A DNA stretch of 64,000 nt from Carnobacterium sp. CP1 (GCF_001483965.1 NZ_CP010796.1:1967501-2031500); one strand, 5' to 3'. Positions 44,339 to 54,297 are shown, numbered from the stretch's first letter. Program-made: numbers and translations. Notes: generated from the sequence alone by a model not told the origin.

Positions 44339-46012
44339 ATGAAAATTATTGTCATTGGATCAGTTGCTGCTGGAACATCTTTAGCTGCTAAAGCGAGAAG
44401 AAATACTGAGGATGCTGAGATCGTCGTTTATGATCAAGGTAAAGACATCTCATATTCTGTATGCGGCATCCCTTATCAACTTGGTGGAGAGGTAGAAAAT
44501 ATCGATGAATTAACCCCACGTGATGCAGCATGGTTCAAAAAAAGATATGAAATAGACATCTTTACGGAACATAAAGTATCTAAAATAAACCATGAAAAGA
44601 AAACGCTCGAAGTACAAGATTTAATTTCTGGAAAAACCAAAGAAGACTACTATGATATCTTAGTTCTGGCAACAGGTGCTGCACCATTAACACCGTCTCC
44701 ATTTGATCAAAAACAGTATGATAATGTCTTCCAAATTCGCAACATTCAAGATGCACGAGATATTGAAACTTTTTCAGCCATGAACCAACCTAAAAAAGCT
44801 TTAGTTATCGGTGCTGGGTTTATTGGTTTGGAGATGACGGAACAATTAGTCCGCAAAGGATTAGAGGTAACGGTCGTCCAACTAGAAGATCAAGTGATGC
44901 CGCCTATGGATCCGGACATGACATTCCGAGTGGAAGAGCATATGCGTGAAAAAGGAGTCAATCTTATCCTAAGCGATACTGTAAAAACGATTGATGGGGA
45001 AACCTCAGTAGAAAAGGTAACAACTACAAAAGGGGTTACGATTGAACCAGATATTGTTATCCTATCTGCAGGGATACGCCCAAATACTGAATTAGCGAAG
45101 GAAATTGGCGTGGAAATTGGAGAGTCAAGAGCGATTGCTGTGAACAAAAACATGCAAACCAATCTTCCGGATGTTTATGCCGTTGGAGATGTTGCTGAAA
45201 GTTTTTCTGTTATTACAGGCAAACCTATCTACCGCCCACTAGGCTCAACGGCCAATAAAATGGGCCGGATCGCGGGAGATGTGATAACTGGCGGAAACTT
45301 AGAACACCGTGGCGTGTTAGGGACGGGAATTTTTAGGATCTTTGATTTGCATGTTGGGCAAACAGGTTTGACTGAAAAAGAGGCCAAAGCAGAAGGATAT
45401 GAAGTTGAAGTTCTCTACAACATTAAACCGGACCATGCTGAGTACCTTGGTGGAAAAGAGTTGATTATTAAAGCTTTAGCTGACAAAAAAACGAGCCGTA
45501 TTCTAGGAGCACAAGTTATTGGACGAGGCGGGGTAGATAAACGGATCGATGTGATGGCAACAGCCATTACGTTTAAAGCCAAAGCGGAAGATTTGTTCCA
45601 TCTTGATTTGGCTTATGCGCCGCCATTTGCCACAACTAAAGATCCTGTTCTTTACACTGGAATGGCGTTAGATAATGCTTTAAACCGTAACCCATTAATG
45701 ACGCCAGCTGATTTAGTGCACCGTCAAAACAGTGGTGAACTGCTGCAAATTGTTGATACTCGTTCAAAAAAAGACTTTGAAAAAGCTCATGTTAAAGGAG
45801 CTGTTCATATCCCGCTTGCTGAATTAAGAGAAAGAAGCCAAGAGTTGGATAAATCTCTTGTGACTATCACTTATTGTAATAAAGGCGTTACAGGCAATGC
45901 TGCTCAAAACGTGTTGCTGAACCATGGATTTGAAAAAGTTTACAATTTATCTGGGGGAAATAAAAACTATCAAAGTTATCTGAAAATGATGCGTCTAAAA
46001 AATAAACACTAA
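44339..46012 (+). CDS. CoA-disulfide reductase with C-terminal rhodanese domain
   Basis: 557 aa. The N-terminal FAD/NAD(P)H two-dinucleotide-binding reductase has GSVAAGTSLAAKARR at the start and a single redox Cys in SYSVCGIPYQL (Cys about 43), as in CoADR and polysulfide reductases. NADH motif VIGAGFIGLEMTEQL is at about 155. C-terminal rhodanese domain from about 460: DTRSKKDFEKAHVKGAVHIP and active loop CNKGVTG. It likely reduces CoA disulfide, persulfide or polysulfide. GAGGAGG precedes the ATG at 44339. Confidence 0.92.
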   Translation: MKIIVIGSVAAGTSLAAKARRNTEDAEIVVYDQGKDISYSVCGIPYQLGGEVENIDELTPRDAAWFKKRYEIDIFTEHKVSKINHEKKTLEVQDLISGKTKEDYYDILVLATGAAPLTPSPFDQKQYDNVFQIRNIQDARDIETFSAMNQPKKALVIGAGFIGLEMTEQLVRKGLEVTVVQLEDQVMPPMDPDMTFRVEEHMREKGVNLILSDTVKTIDGETSVEKVTTTKGVTIEPDIVILSAGIRPNTELAKEIGVEIGESRAIAVNKNMQTNLPDVYAVGDVAESFSVITGKPIYRPLGSTANKMGRIAGDVITGGNLEHRGVLGTGIFRIFDLHVGQTGLTEKEAKAEGYEVEVLYNIKPDHAEYLGGKELIIKALADKKTSRILGAQVIGRGGVDKRIDVMATAITFKAKAEDLFHLDLAYAPPFATTKDPVLYTGMALDNALNRNPLMTPADLVHRQNSGELLQIVDTRSKKDFEKAHVKGAVHIPLAELRERSQELDKSLVTITYCNKGVTGNAAQNVLLNHGFEKVYNLSGGNKNYQSYLKMMRLKNKH

Positions 46013-46123
46013 AAATAACTACTATTAGAAACAGATAGGAAGTTTTTCTTTCTATTTGTTTTTTTATGGGTAGCGATGCAATCATATATCTAAATACGAA
46101 ACCAAAAAGAGAGGAACGAAATC

Positions 46124-47878
46124 ATGTTTAATACGTTTAAAAAATATACCTGGTTTTTCAAATTGCGCTGGAAAAGTTATACTTTCGGTGTTTCTGCTTT
46201 AATTATCTGTGCCATTCTACAGGTTCTGAATCCAAAAATAATCGGTACGATTATTGACCATTTTATTGGAGGAACGTTAAGTTGGAAGATTCTGCTTTTT
46301 TGGGCTTCGCTGATTCTTATTTTTTCGCTGGTCATGTACGCATTGCGGTACGGATGGAGAATGGCTTTATTTGGCAACTCAACACTAATCGAGTCCATAC
46401 TGCGTAATCGCTTGTTTTCTTTTTTTACTCGGATGGATTCAGAGTTTTTTCATAAATACCGTACAGGTGATTTGATGGCTCATGCTACCAATGACTTGTC
46501 AGCCATCCGATTTGTTGCAGCTGATGGTGTTTTAACTCTAACAGATGCTTTATCGTTGGGCGGCATTACCCTTTTTTCAATGTTCTTTTTCATTGATTGG
46601 AAACTAACGCTGATAGCGATTTTGCCATTCCCTATTTTAATCGTTGTTTCGACTTATTTAGGAAAAATGATTCACGCACGTTACCGTGGTGCGTTACAAG
46701 CTTTTTCTTCAATGAATGATCACGTCCAAGAAAGTGTGACAGGTATGAAAGTCCTGAAAACATTCGGAGAAGAAAAAGAAGATTTGTCTGCTTTTAAGAA
46801 AGAGACACAACATGTTGTAGATGAAAATCAGCGTGTCTACAAATTAAAAGCGGCACTAAACCCCAGTATAGAAATCGTTATGGGGTTAACGTATGTGATT
46901 GCTTTATTGGTTGGCGGGAGTTATGTCCAAAGCGGGCGTATTTCTATCGGAGATCTAGTCGCATTCATTAGTTATATCGGTATGATGCAATGGCCGCTGT
47001 TAGCTGTAGGCGGGCTGATCAATACACTGGAACGCGGAAGTGCAGCTTACGATAGAGTAGAAGATCTATTAGATTACGCTCCTTCTATTGTGGAGCAGAA
47101 AAATCCCTATCGTCGAGCTCTAGATGGCGATATCTCTTTTGATGTCCAATCGTTTGCTTATCCGGATGATACGGAACCTACGTTAACCAATATTGATTTT
47201 CATTTAGAAAAAGGAAAAATGCTGGGACTTGTTGGTAGAACAGGTTCTGGAAAAAGTACGATCTATAAACTGTTGCTGCGCGATTATGATCAGTACGAAG
47301 GAAAAATTTCATACGGTGGCATCGATATAAAAGAATATGCTTTAGAGTCGTTAAAAAAAGGGATCGCAATCGTTCCGCAAGAAAACTTTCTGTTTTCAAC
47401 AACTATTCGAGAAAATATCCGATTTGGGAATCCAGCATTATCTCAAAAAGAAGTTGAAACATATGCAAAATTAGCCAACATTCATGAAGACATCCTGGAA
47501 TTTCCTGAAGGATACGATACGGAAGTTGGGGAACGAGGCGTTTCGCTATCGGGCGGGCAAAAACAACGGATCGCGATTGCTCGTGCTTTAGCGGTAGAAC
47601 CAGAATGCCTGATTCTCGATGATTCTCTATCAGCCGTAGACGCTCAGACAGAAGAAGCTATTTTAAGTTCTTTAAAACAAGAGCGAATGCACAAAACAAC
47701 GATTATTTCTGCTCATCGTATCAGTTCAATTATGCATGCAGATGAAATCATTGTGATCGAAAAAGGAAGCATTAGCGAACGCGGCACGCATCAAGAATTA
47801 ATAGGAGAAGAAGGCTGGTATAACGATATGTATCAAAAACAACAACTTGAGAAAAAATTAGATAGGGAGGGAGAATAG
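46124..47878 (+). CDS. Heterodimeric multidrug ABC exporter, subunit 1 (YheI/LmrC type)
   Basis: 584 aa: six-helix transmembrane domain then nucleotide-binding domain. Walker A GRTGSGKST (about 372), canonical signature LSGGQKQR (about 477), Walker B LILDDSLSAVD in which Asp replaces the catalytic Glu. This degenerate site is the hallmark of the first subunit in LmrCD/YheHI-type heterodimers. Its stop overlaps the GTG start of the next gene by one base. Confidence 0.9.
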   Translation: MFNTFKKYTWFFKLRWKSYTFGVSALIICAILQVLNPKIIGTIIDHFIGGTLSWKILLFWASLILIFSLVMYALRYGWRMALFGNSTLIESILRNRLFSFFTRMDSEFFHKYRTGDLMAHATNDLSAIRFVAADGVLTLTDALSLGGITLFSMFFFIDWKLTLIAILPFPILIVVSTYLGKMIHARYRGALQAFSSMNDHVQESVTGMKVLKTFGEEKEDLSAFKKETQHVVDENQRVYKLKAALNPSIEIVMGLTYVIALLVGGSYVQSGRISIGDLVAFISYIGMMQWPLLAVGGLINTLERGSAAYDRVEDLLDYAPSIVEQKNPYRRALDGDISFDVQSFAYPDDTEPTLTNIDFHLEKGKMLGLVGRTGSGKSTIYKLLLRDYDQYEGKISYGGIDIKEYALESLKKGIAIVPQENFLFSTTIRENIRFGNPALSQKEVETYAKLANIHEDILEFPEGYDTEVGERGVSLSGGQKQRIAIARALAVEPECLILDDSLSAVDAQTEEAILSSLKQERMHKTTIISAHRISSIMHADEIIVIEKGSISERGTHQELIGEEGWYNDMYQKQQLEKKLDREGE

Positions 47879-49683
47879 TGGCTGCACAAAAACAAACAAC
47901 TTTTTCGAATAAAGAATCTTGGCATATTTTACTTAGTCTATTACGTTTTGCCAAACCTTATAAATTCCTTTTTATGTTTTCTTTTGTATTTCTGGCATTA
48001 AGTGCAGCGATCGCTGCATATTTACCTATCATTATTCAGCGTTATATTGATACTTATTTAGCAAAAGGATCAGCAACTATGGAGATTACAGTACGTGTAG
48101 TCATCTTTTATGGTGTGTTAACCATCTTTAAAGCCGGATTTTCTTATATAAAAGATTTTCTCTTTAATACGGCTTCAGAAAGAACAGTAGGGAATATTCG
48201 AAATCAATTGTATGAAAAGGTAGGATTGCTTGGGATGCGGTACTTTGATCAAACTCCTGCTGGTACAGTTGTTTCTAGAGTGACAAATGATACGGAGACG
48301 ATTAAAGAATTTTGGACAGTCTTTTTAAATATTTCTAATGGATTATTTAACGTTATTTCAATTACGATTGCAATGTTTGCGTTAAATTGGCGGATGGCAT
48401 TGGTATTTCTTCTGTTCACACCGATCATTGTTTGGATTGCAGGAATTTACCGAAAGAAAAGTACTCTTGTTTACAGTCGCATGCGAGGAGTATTGAGTCA
48501 ATTGAACGCCAAATTGAGTGAATCCATTAGTGGAATGAGCATTGTTCAGAAATACCACCAAGAGGAGCGCTTGATAGGCGAGTTTGACGATATCAATCAA
48601 GAATATGTAGCGGCTCGTCGTTCAATGTACAGTATGAATGCATTATTATTAGCACCAGCCATCAATGTGATCGAATCAGTCGCACTAGTAGCCGTGCTGA
48701 TCATTTTTGGGTATCAAGATTGGAGTCAGAATACAGTGGATATCGGTCTGGTATATGCTTTTACAGCGTATTCTCGCTCTTTCTTTCAACCGATCAGTCA
48801 AATGATGAATAGCTTGAGTTCTTTACAAGATGGAATTGTTTCTGGGCACCGAGTCCAAGAACTGCTGCAAAGCGAAGAACTTGCGCCGCAATCCAATTCA
48901 GAGGGAAATAGTCTAGTCACAGAAGGCCACATTCGCGTAAGCAATCTCAATTTTTCGTACGATGGCAAAAAGCAAGTATTGCGTAATATTAACTTTGAAG
49001 TCAATCCAGGTGAAACGGTGGCTTTAGTCGGCCAAACTGGATCAGGGAAAAGTTCCATTATCAATGTACTGATGCGTTTCTATGACTATCACGAAGGAGA
49101 AATCACTATTGACGGTCATTCTTTGAAAGATATGCCGATAGAAGGACTTCGGACTAAAATGGGACTAGTGTTACAGGATAGTTTCTTGTTCTATGGAACT
49201 ATCGCGGACAATATCCGCATGTACAATGAGAACTATACCGAAGCAGAGATTGAGCAAGCTGCTGAGTTTGTCTATGCAGATGATTTTATCTTAGAAATGG
49301 AAAATGGGTATGCATCAAAAGTAATCGAACGAGGAGCAAGTTTATCTGCAGGAGAAAAGCAATTGATCAGTTTTGCTAGAACGATTCTGCGCTCGCCGCG
49401 TATTCTAATTCTCGATGAAGCAACTGCCAATATAGACACAGAAACGGAAGAAAAGATTCAAAAAGGGCTAGCCAACATGCGTAAAGGCCGAACTTCTTTA
49501 ATCATCGCTCACCGATTATCTACTATTAAAGACGCAAATAAAATTTTAGTTTTAGATAATGGTGAAATTGTTGAGCAAGGAACTCATGATGAATTGATTG
49601 ATCAAAAAGGTACGTATTACGATATGTATCAATTACAAACATATCAAGAAAAAACGGGTGAATTGGAAACCTATGAACAGTAA
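47878..49683 (+). CDS. Heterodimeric multidrug ABC exporter, subunit 2 (YheH/LmrD type)
   Basis: 601 aa. Transmembrane domain (about 30-330), Walker A GQTGSGKSS (about 383), divergent signature LSAGEKQL (about 487) and Walker B ILILDEATANID with the catalytic Glu. It complements subunit 1, whose site is degenerate: one canonical and one altered ATP site per dimer. GTG start at 47878 preceded by AGGGAGG. Confidence 0.9.
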   Translation: MAAQKQTTFSNKESWHILLSLLRFAKPYKFLFMFSFVFLALSAAIAAYLPIIIQRYIDTYLAKGSATMEITVRVVIFYGVLTIFKAGFSYIKDFLFNTASERTVGNIRNQLYEKVGLLGMRYFDQTPAGTVVSRVTNDTETIKEFWTVFLNISNGLFNVISITIAMFALNWRMALVFLLFTPIIVWIAGIYRKKSTLVYSRMRGVLSQLNAKLSESISGMSIVQKYHQEERLIGEFDDINQEYVAARRSMYSMNALLLAPAINVIESVALVAVLIIFGYQDWSQNTVDIGLVYAFTAYSRSFFQPISQMMNSLSSLQDGIVSGHRVQELLQSEELAPQSNSEGNSLVTEGHIRVSNLNFSYDGKKQVLRNINFEVNPGETVALVGQTGSGKSSIINVLMRFYDYHEGEITIDGHSLKDMPIEGLRTKMGLVLQDSFLFYGTIADNIRMYNENYTEAEIEQAAEFVYADDFILEMENGYASKVIERGASLSAGEKQLISFARTILRSPRILILDEATANIDTETEEKIQKGLANMRKGRTSLIIAHRLSTIKDANKILVLDNGEIVEQGTHDELIDQKGTYYDMYQLQTYQEKTGELETYEQ

Positions 49684-49686
49684 GCA

Positions 49687-49719
49687 AAAAAACACTTTCT
49701 TTTTAGAAAGTGTTTTTTT
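49687..49719 (+). terminator. Terminator of ABC exporter operon
   Basis: AAAACACTTTCT / AGAAAGTGTTTT stem with T run. Confidence 0.88.
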
Positions 49720-49839
49720 GTGTTGAGAATGTGTTCGGTTAGTTTTAACGTCCACTGAGGGGTTTTAAAGATAGGTTGCTTGTACACAAGCATTTTAAAG
49801 ATTTAGAGACAGGAATTACGAGAAATGGTGCATATCATT

Positions 49840-49854
49840 GGGAAACGGTTTCCC
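49840..49854. promoter_or_regulatory. Cre-like palindrome upstream of SDR gene
   Basis: GGGAAACGGTTTCCC, a 15-bp palindrome with a central CG. It resembles catabolite-response elements or other LacI-family operators, but the outer bases differ from the cre consensus. Confidence 0.4.
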
Positions 49855-49914
49855 TGTACCGTTATACTTCTTATAGGATAACCAGTCTATTAAAACTTTT
49901 AGGAGGAATAGCAG

Positions 49915-50799
49915 ATGGTACAAGAAACGTTTTTGATTACGGGTGCAGGAACCGGGTTTGGAAAAGGCATTGCTTTAGGTTTGGCGGAACAAGGAGAAAA
50001 GGTCATCGCAGGAGTCGAAACGATGTCAGAAGTATCCGCTCTTGAAAATGAAGCAAAAGAAAGGAAAATTGACATACAGGTTGAGAAACTAGATGTGACC
50101 GATCCAGCAGATAGGGAAAGGGCATGGACTTGGGATGTCGATGTATTATTGAATAACGCTGGAATTTCGGAAGGCGGTTCATTAGCAGATATACCAGAGG
50201 AACGCTTGCGCAATCAATTTGAGGTAAACGTATTCGGGCCGATCCTATTGACTCAAAAAATAGCTAAGGCAATGGTTAAAAAGCAAAGAGGAAAAATCGT
50301 ATTTATGTCTTCTGTTTCTGGTCTTATGGCGGATCCATTATCGGGACCTTATGGCGGATCAAAATTTACATTAGAAGCATTTGCCGAATCACTTAGCAAA
50401 GAACTTCAAGAGTTCAATGTGCAAGTAGCAGTCATCAACCCTGGGCCTTACTTGACTGGCTTCAACGACCGCGAATTTGAAGCATGGAGAACCTGGCGGG
50501 ATAATCCAGCAGAACGGCTTTTCGACTATGAACAGCTGGCATTTCCTTATGAACAATTGGATCCGGAAGAACTCATCAAAGAGGGCATCAAAGTAATCAC
50601 TGGCGAAACGAATGACTATCGAAATGTTGTTCCTAAGGCAATGAGTGCGATGATTAAAAAAAGACAAAAAGAATTGTGGGATAAAAAGTCCGACGAAAAT
50701 TTGGGAGAAAGACACGAACTCGTTCAAAAATCGATCGATATTGAACCCGCCACAACTCCTGTAAAAGGTATTGTGAATAAGATAAAAGATAAGCTATAA
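49915..50799 (+). CDS. Short-chain dehydrogenase/reductase
   Basis: 294 aa. NAD(P) motif TGAGTGFG (about 9-16), NNAG (about 81), catalytic Ser in MSSVSG and YGGSK (YxxxK, about 146). C-terminal extension to 294 aa is longer than the 250-aa core. Substrate unknown. AGGAGG lies 8 bp before the ATG. A cre-like palindrome sits 60 bp upstream. Confidence 0.88.
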   Translation: MVQETFLITGAGTGFGKGIALGLAEQGEKVIAGVETMSEVSALENEAKERKIDIQVEKLDVTDPADRERAWTWDVDVLLNNAGISEGGSLADIPEERLRNQFEVNVFGPILLTQKIAKAMVKKQRGKIVFMSSVSGLMADPLSGPYGGSKFTLEAFAESLSKELQEFNVQVAVINPGPYLTGFNDREFEAWRTWRDNPAERLFDYEQLAFPYEQLDPEELIKEGIKVITGETNDYRNVVPKAMSAMIKKRQKELWDKKSDENLGERHELVQKSIDIEPATTPVKGIVNKIKDKL

Positions 50800-51275
50800 G
50801 AATAGAGTGAAGAGAATTTTTTTGGAAATTAGAAAACAGAGCCTACAGTTTACTGTTCTGTAGGCTCTTTTTATTGTAATCAAAAACAGGAATAAATTTT
50901 TATTTGCATCCTTAGCGACTGAATGGTGTATGTATCAAACTGTCTGGTCTTTTACAATGTAATAACTGAATTCATACTAAACGAGTGTATTCCATTTTCT
51001 GAATTGTGATTTTTTATCCTAAACAATGTTTTCACAACTGACGCAAGAAGTAAAACTTTTTCTCGTCTTGTTTCAATGAAAAGGCTTGCGTTTTTCTTGA
51101 AGCGAATGATTGTGTTGGTAAAGACAGTTTTGTTTCGTTATATGGTTATTTAGGAATATTCAGATAATTATAACTTTACAAAAAGATAGTATTTTAATGC
51201 ACTTTCTTTTAAAAAAAAAAAATTAAGTGATATACTGCACATTGTAAGAAATGATTTTTAATAGGAGGCATTAAT
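50800..51275. other. Intergenic region before NADH oxidase gene
   Basis: About 475 bp with no gene. A terminator (50838-50874) ends the SDR unit. A possible -10 TATACT lies at 51231 after an A-tract. I looked for a Rex operator and found only widely spaced half-sites. Confidence 0.5.
50838..50874 (+). terminator. Terminator after SDR gene
   Basis: AGAGCCTACAG / CTGTAGGCTCT stem with T run. Confidence 0.88.
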
Positions 51276-52631
51276 TTGAAAGTTATTGTAGTAGGAACAT
51301 CTCATGCCGGTTATGAGGCAATCGAAACATTATTGAAAGAACAGCCCGATGCTGAATTGCATTTATATGAACGAGGTTCAACAGCTTCATTCTTGTCTTG
51401 TGGAATCCAGAGCTATTTGGAAGGTATTTCAGAGTCGCTTGACAGCCTGCATTATGCAACAGAGGCTTCATACTTAGAACAAAAAATAAATGTTCATATG
51501 AATAGCGATGTCATAGGTATTAACCCTGATGCAAAAACTATTACGGTTAAAACAATAGACGGAGAAACGGAAGAAAACTACGATAAGCTGATCATTACTC
51601 CTGGAGCTAATCCAATTGAATTGCCGATACCCGGCACTGACTTGAACAACGTTTTCTATGTGCGCGGCCGTGATTGGGCTGGGGAAATTAAAAATCGTAT
51701 GGCAAAATCGAAGAAAGCTGTTGTTGTCGGCGGAGGCTACATTGGTATTGAAGTAGCAGAAGCATTTGCTAAAGCTGGTATAGAAACAACGGTCGTGGAT
51801 GCTTTAGGTCGTGTTTTGAACACTTATCTAGATAAAGAATTTACAGATGTGTTAGAAAACCATTTGGAACAAAAAGGACTAAGCGTTCGTACCGGTGAAA
51901 TGGTGAAAGAAATTACTGGTGAAAATGGTGCAGTAGCCAAAGTAGTCACTGATAAAGACGAATATGAAGTAGATACAGTTATTATGGCAACTGGCGTTCG
52001 TCCAAATACAAAATGGCTTCAAGGGATCGTTGAACTGGATCAAGACGGTACTGTCATTATCGATGAATACATGGAAACCTCTCAAAAAGACATTTTTGCA
52101 GCCGGAGATGCTACAAAAGTTCCTTTTGCTCCAAATAACGGATCGAAATTGATCGCATTGGCATCTAATGCTCGCCGTCAAGGTGTTGTTGCAGCGAAAA
52201 ATATTGTGGAGAAAAAAGTTAAAATGCCAGCTGTTTCCGGTACTTCTGGTCTTTCTTTATTTGATTATAACTTTGCTTCTACTGGAGTCAAAGACTGCGA
52301 TAGCGATACAATAGACGCTGAAGTAGCTAGCAAATATGTTGAAGAAAAAATTCGCCCTGCCTTTATGGGTGATGAAGATTCCGTATTGATGAAAATTCAT
52401 TTTGAAAAAGACAGTCACCGAATCGTTGGTGCTCAATTGATGTCAACGTACGATATTACAGCAGCCATCAATACTTTGTCTGTGTGCATTTCAGCAGAAT
52501 GGACATTGGAACAGTTGGCTCTTGGTGACTTCTTCTTCCAGCCAGGTTACAATCGTCCATGGAATTTCTTGAATGTTCTCGCACAAGAAGCGTTAGGCGA
52601 AACATTTGGAAGCGACAAGATGTTGTTCTGA
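51276..52631 (+). CDS. nox: NADH oxidase (water-forming type)
   Basis: 451 aa flavoprotein. FAD motif VVGTSHAGYEAIETLL, single redox Cys in SFLSCGIQSYL (about 43), NADH motif VVGGGYIGIEVAEAFA (about 150), and FAD-binding DIFAAGDA (about 270). It is closest to lactic acid bacterial Nox/Npx, which reduce O2 or peroxide with NADH. TTG start at 51276 with AGGAGG 7 bp upstream. Monocistronic. Confidence 0.92.
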   Translation: MKVIVVGTSHAGYEAIETLLKEQPDAELHLYERGSTASFLSCGIQSYLEGISESLDSLHYATEASYLEQKINVHMNSDVIGINPDAKTITVKTIDGETEENYDKLIITPGANPIELPIPGTDLNNVFYVRGRDWAGEIKNRMAKSKKAVVVGGGYIGIEVAEAFAKAGIETTVVDALGRVLNTYLDKEFTDVLENHLEQKGLSVRTGEMVKEITGENGAVAKVVTDKDEYEVDTVIMATGVRPNTKWLQGIVELDQDGTVIIDEYMETSQKDIFAAGDATKVPFAPNNGSKLIALASNARRQGVVAAKNIVEKKVKMPAVSGTSGLSLFDYNFASTGVKDCDSDTIDAEVASKYVEEKIRPAFMGDEDSVLMKIHFEKDSHRIVGAQLMSTYDITAAINTLSVCISAEWTLEQLALGDFFFQPGYNRPWNFLNVLAQEALGETFGSDKMLF

Positions 52632-52667
52632 TTGATTAAAAAATAAACCAATAAAATAGTACAAACT

Positions 52668-52717
52668 AAAAGCTCACCTCTAAATGCATTAAAATGCTGC
52701 TAGAGGTGAGCTTTTTT
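52668..52717 (+). terminator. Terminator after nox
   Basis: AAAAGCTCACCTCTA / TAGAGGTGAGCTTTT stem with T run. Confidence 0.9.
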
Positions 52718-52772
52718 ATGGGCAATGAAAAATTTGCCTAGCATTTGTATCGAAAAACCTATACAAATCAGA

Positions 52773-53201
52773 TCATTTTTTCTTTTGATTGTTTTCCTGT
52801 TCTTCTTTTTCCTCCTCTTCTTCCTCTTCCTTATATTCTTCATCGTTATCCTCACCATAATAATCTTCATTGTATTCTTCATCTTCTGTATCTTTTTGCT
52901 CTTCTCGTTCTGCTATTTTTTTGTCGTCGTAGATAAAGATATTATGGAAGATTTTTAAAATAGGGCGTGCAGTTAAAAAAATGGCCCCTGTTAAATAAAG
53001 ATACGTACCATAAATATCTGGGATAGGAGTTAGGCTGGCTATACTTCCAATAATATAAAATATTCCTGTAAGGAGATCAGTCATCAAGGATATAATTGAA
53101 TAGCGATTTTGAAAGTACAAACGAAAGCGACCGCTCTTTATTTCAATATCTTCATCTTTACCAGGGTGAAGATCATGTTTTTTACGGTTAATTTTTGGCA
53201 T
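52773..53201 (-). CDS. YrhK-like membrane protein with acidic tail
   Basis: 142 aa from the ATG at 53201 (GAGGT 9 bp upstream). Two hydrophobic segments (about 37-55 and 67-83), with the YSIISLMTDLLTGIFYIIGS and YLTGAIFLTARPILK pattern of YrhK proteins. The last 45 residues are almost entirely Glu/Asp/Lys. Function unknown. The acidic low-complexity tail is unusual. Confidence 0.6.
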   Translation of the reverse strand: MPKINRKKHDLHPGKDEDIEIKSGRFRLYFQNRYSIISLMTDLLTGIFYIIGSIASLTPIPDIYGTYLYLTGAIFLTARPILKIFHNIFIYDDKKIAEREEQKDTEDEEYNEDYYGEDNDEEYKEEEEEEEKEEQENNQKKK

Positions 53202-53540
53202 ATCCATTTACCTCACTTTATTTTTCAAACATTTATTTTTTATTATACAAGGTTGTACTTTTTATTACCAAGAATAACCTTGAGAAACAGAAGCGAAAGG
53301 AGAGTAGAGTAGGCAGAGCAAATAATTGGCTTAATGTCGTTAAAGAGACGGTTGGAGTGTTAGGAGTAATGCCTACAGTTTTAGAAGTAGTGGAGGTTTG
53401 TTTTGAATTTTACTACTAAAGACTGTCAGTACTTTGAAACCAATAATTTCGTTTTTAAGTAAATGCAGTTAGCGCAATATTGTAATTTAATAGTCGTTCT
53501 GAGCAAGAGCTATGTAAAAAAGCTGATTGTGCAATACTAA
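53202..53540. other. AT-rich intergenic region
   Basis: About 340 bp. A short open stretch (reading NNWLNVVKETVGVLGVMP) lacks a start signal and is not recognisable. Nothing else is seen. Confidence 0.4.
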
Positions 53541-54143
53541 TCATTCACAATAAATACTTGTGCTATTACTGTTAGACAGTTCAATCAATTGCTCTTTAGT
53601 TGTTCTATTTTTTGATAATTTTGGTAAGTTTTCTAAATCAAAAAGCCTACATCAGAAGTTTCGATGTTTTCTTTGAAAGTTCCACCGGCGATAGTACAAT
53701 AAAAAACCAATTTATAATATTGAAACAGTTGAGGAATATCTTTTCGTAAATTCGTATCGAATACAGCCATTAGCTTACACTCATCAACTGTTAAACCAGT
53801 TTCTTCTAATACTTCTTTTATAATGCTTTCTTTAGGAGTTAATCCTATTTCGGCATAACCTCCTGGCAAAGCCCACTCTTTTGTTGGAAAATCTTCTACG
53901 AGCAATATTTTGTTATCTTTTTTAATATAAGCTCTAACGTCAATTTTAGGAGTAGGGTATCCTTCGTTAGCAGCAACTATGTTCTCTAACTTTTCAATCG
54001 GTTCATTGCCCACGTCATTTATTAACTTCAATGCTATCTCTTTTAATTCTTCAATATCGTTCTTTATCAAATAAATCCTTACCATAAAAGATTCCAGCTT
54101 CAGCTATGGAAAGCAATCTTTTATATTGTTCTAAATAATTGTA
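53541..54143 (-). pseudogene. Frameshifted Nudix hydrolase
   Basis: A central frame holds the Nudix box GGYAEIGLTPKESIIKEVLEETGL (with K for the usual R). The N-terminal part (YKRLLSIAEAGIFYGKD, then LFDKERY) is in another frame and ends at TGA because of one extra T near 54058. The C terminus (ENLPKLSKNRTTKEQLIELS) is again shifted by a missing T in a T5 run near 53643, and ends at 53541. Restoring both frames gives a continuous protein of about 200 aa like intact relatives. Upstream, the frame runs into an unrelated hydrophobic helix (VYFVAVFVASCIAIGFAII). Confidence 0.75.
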
Positions 54144-54200
54144 TTTTATAATAGCAAAACCAATGGCAATACAGCTAGCAACGAAGACAGCGACAAAATA

Positions 54201-54233
54201 AACTCCAACTAAAATTGGCTTTTAGTTGGAGTT
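54201..54233. terminator. Perfect hairpin
   Basis: AACTCCAACTAAAA / TTTTAGTTGGAGTT, 14-bp stem. No intact gene is adjacent. Confidence 0.5.
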
Positions 54234-54297
54234 CGTCCATCGTGGGCTGTAACCTGATGGTGCAAGTTCGCTATAGAATTTGGAATAGGGCAATCAA

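Noticed and set aside
49776-50045. Short reading frame overlapping the start of the SDR gene.
   Set aside because: No convincing start, and the SDR frame is clearly the coding one.
51000-51060. Rex-like half-sites (ATTGTGA and TTCACAA) upstream of nox.
   Set aside because: They are far too widely spaced to form a Rex operator.
52700-52958. Reading frames over the acidic tail of the YrhK-like gene.
   Set aside because: They arise from the purine-rich tract read in other frames.
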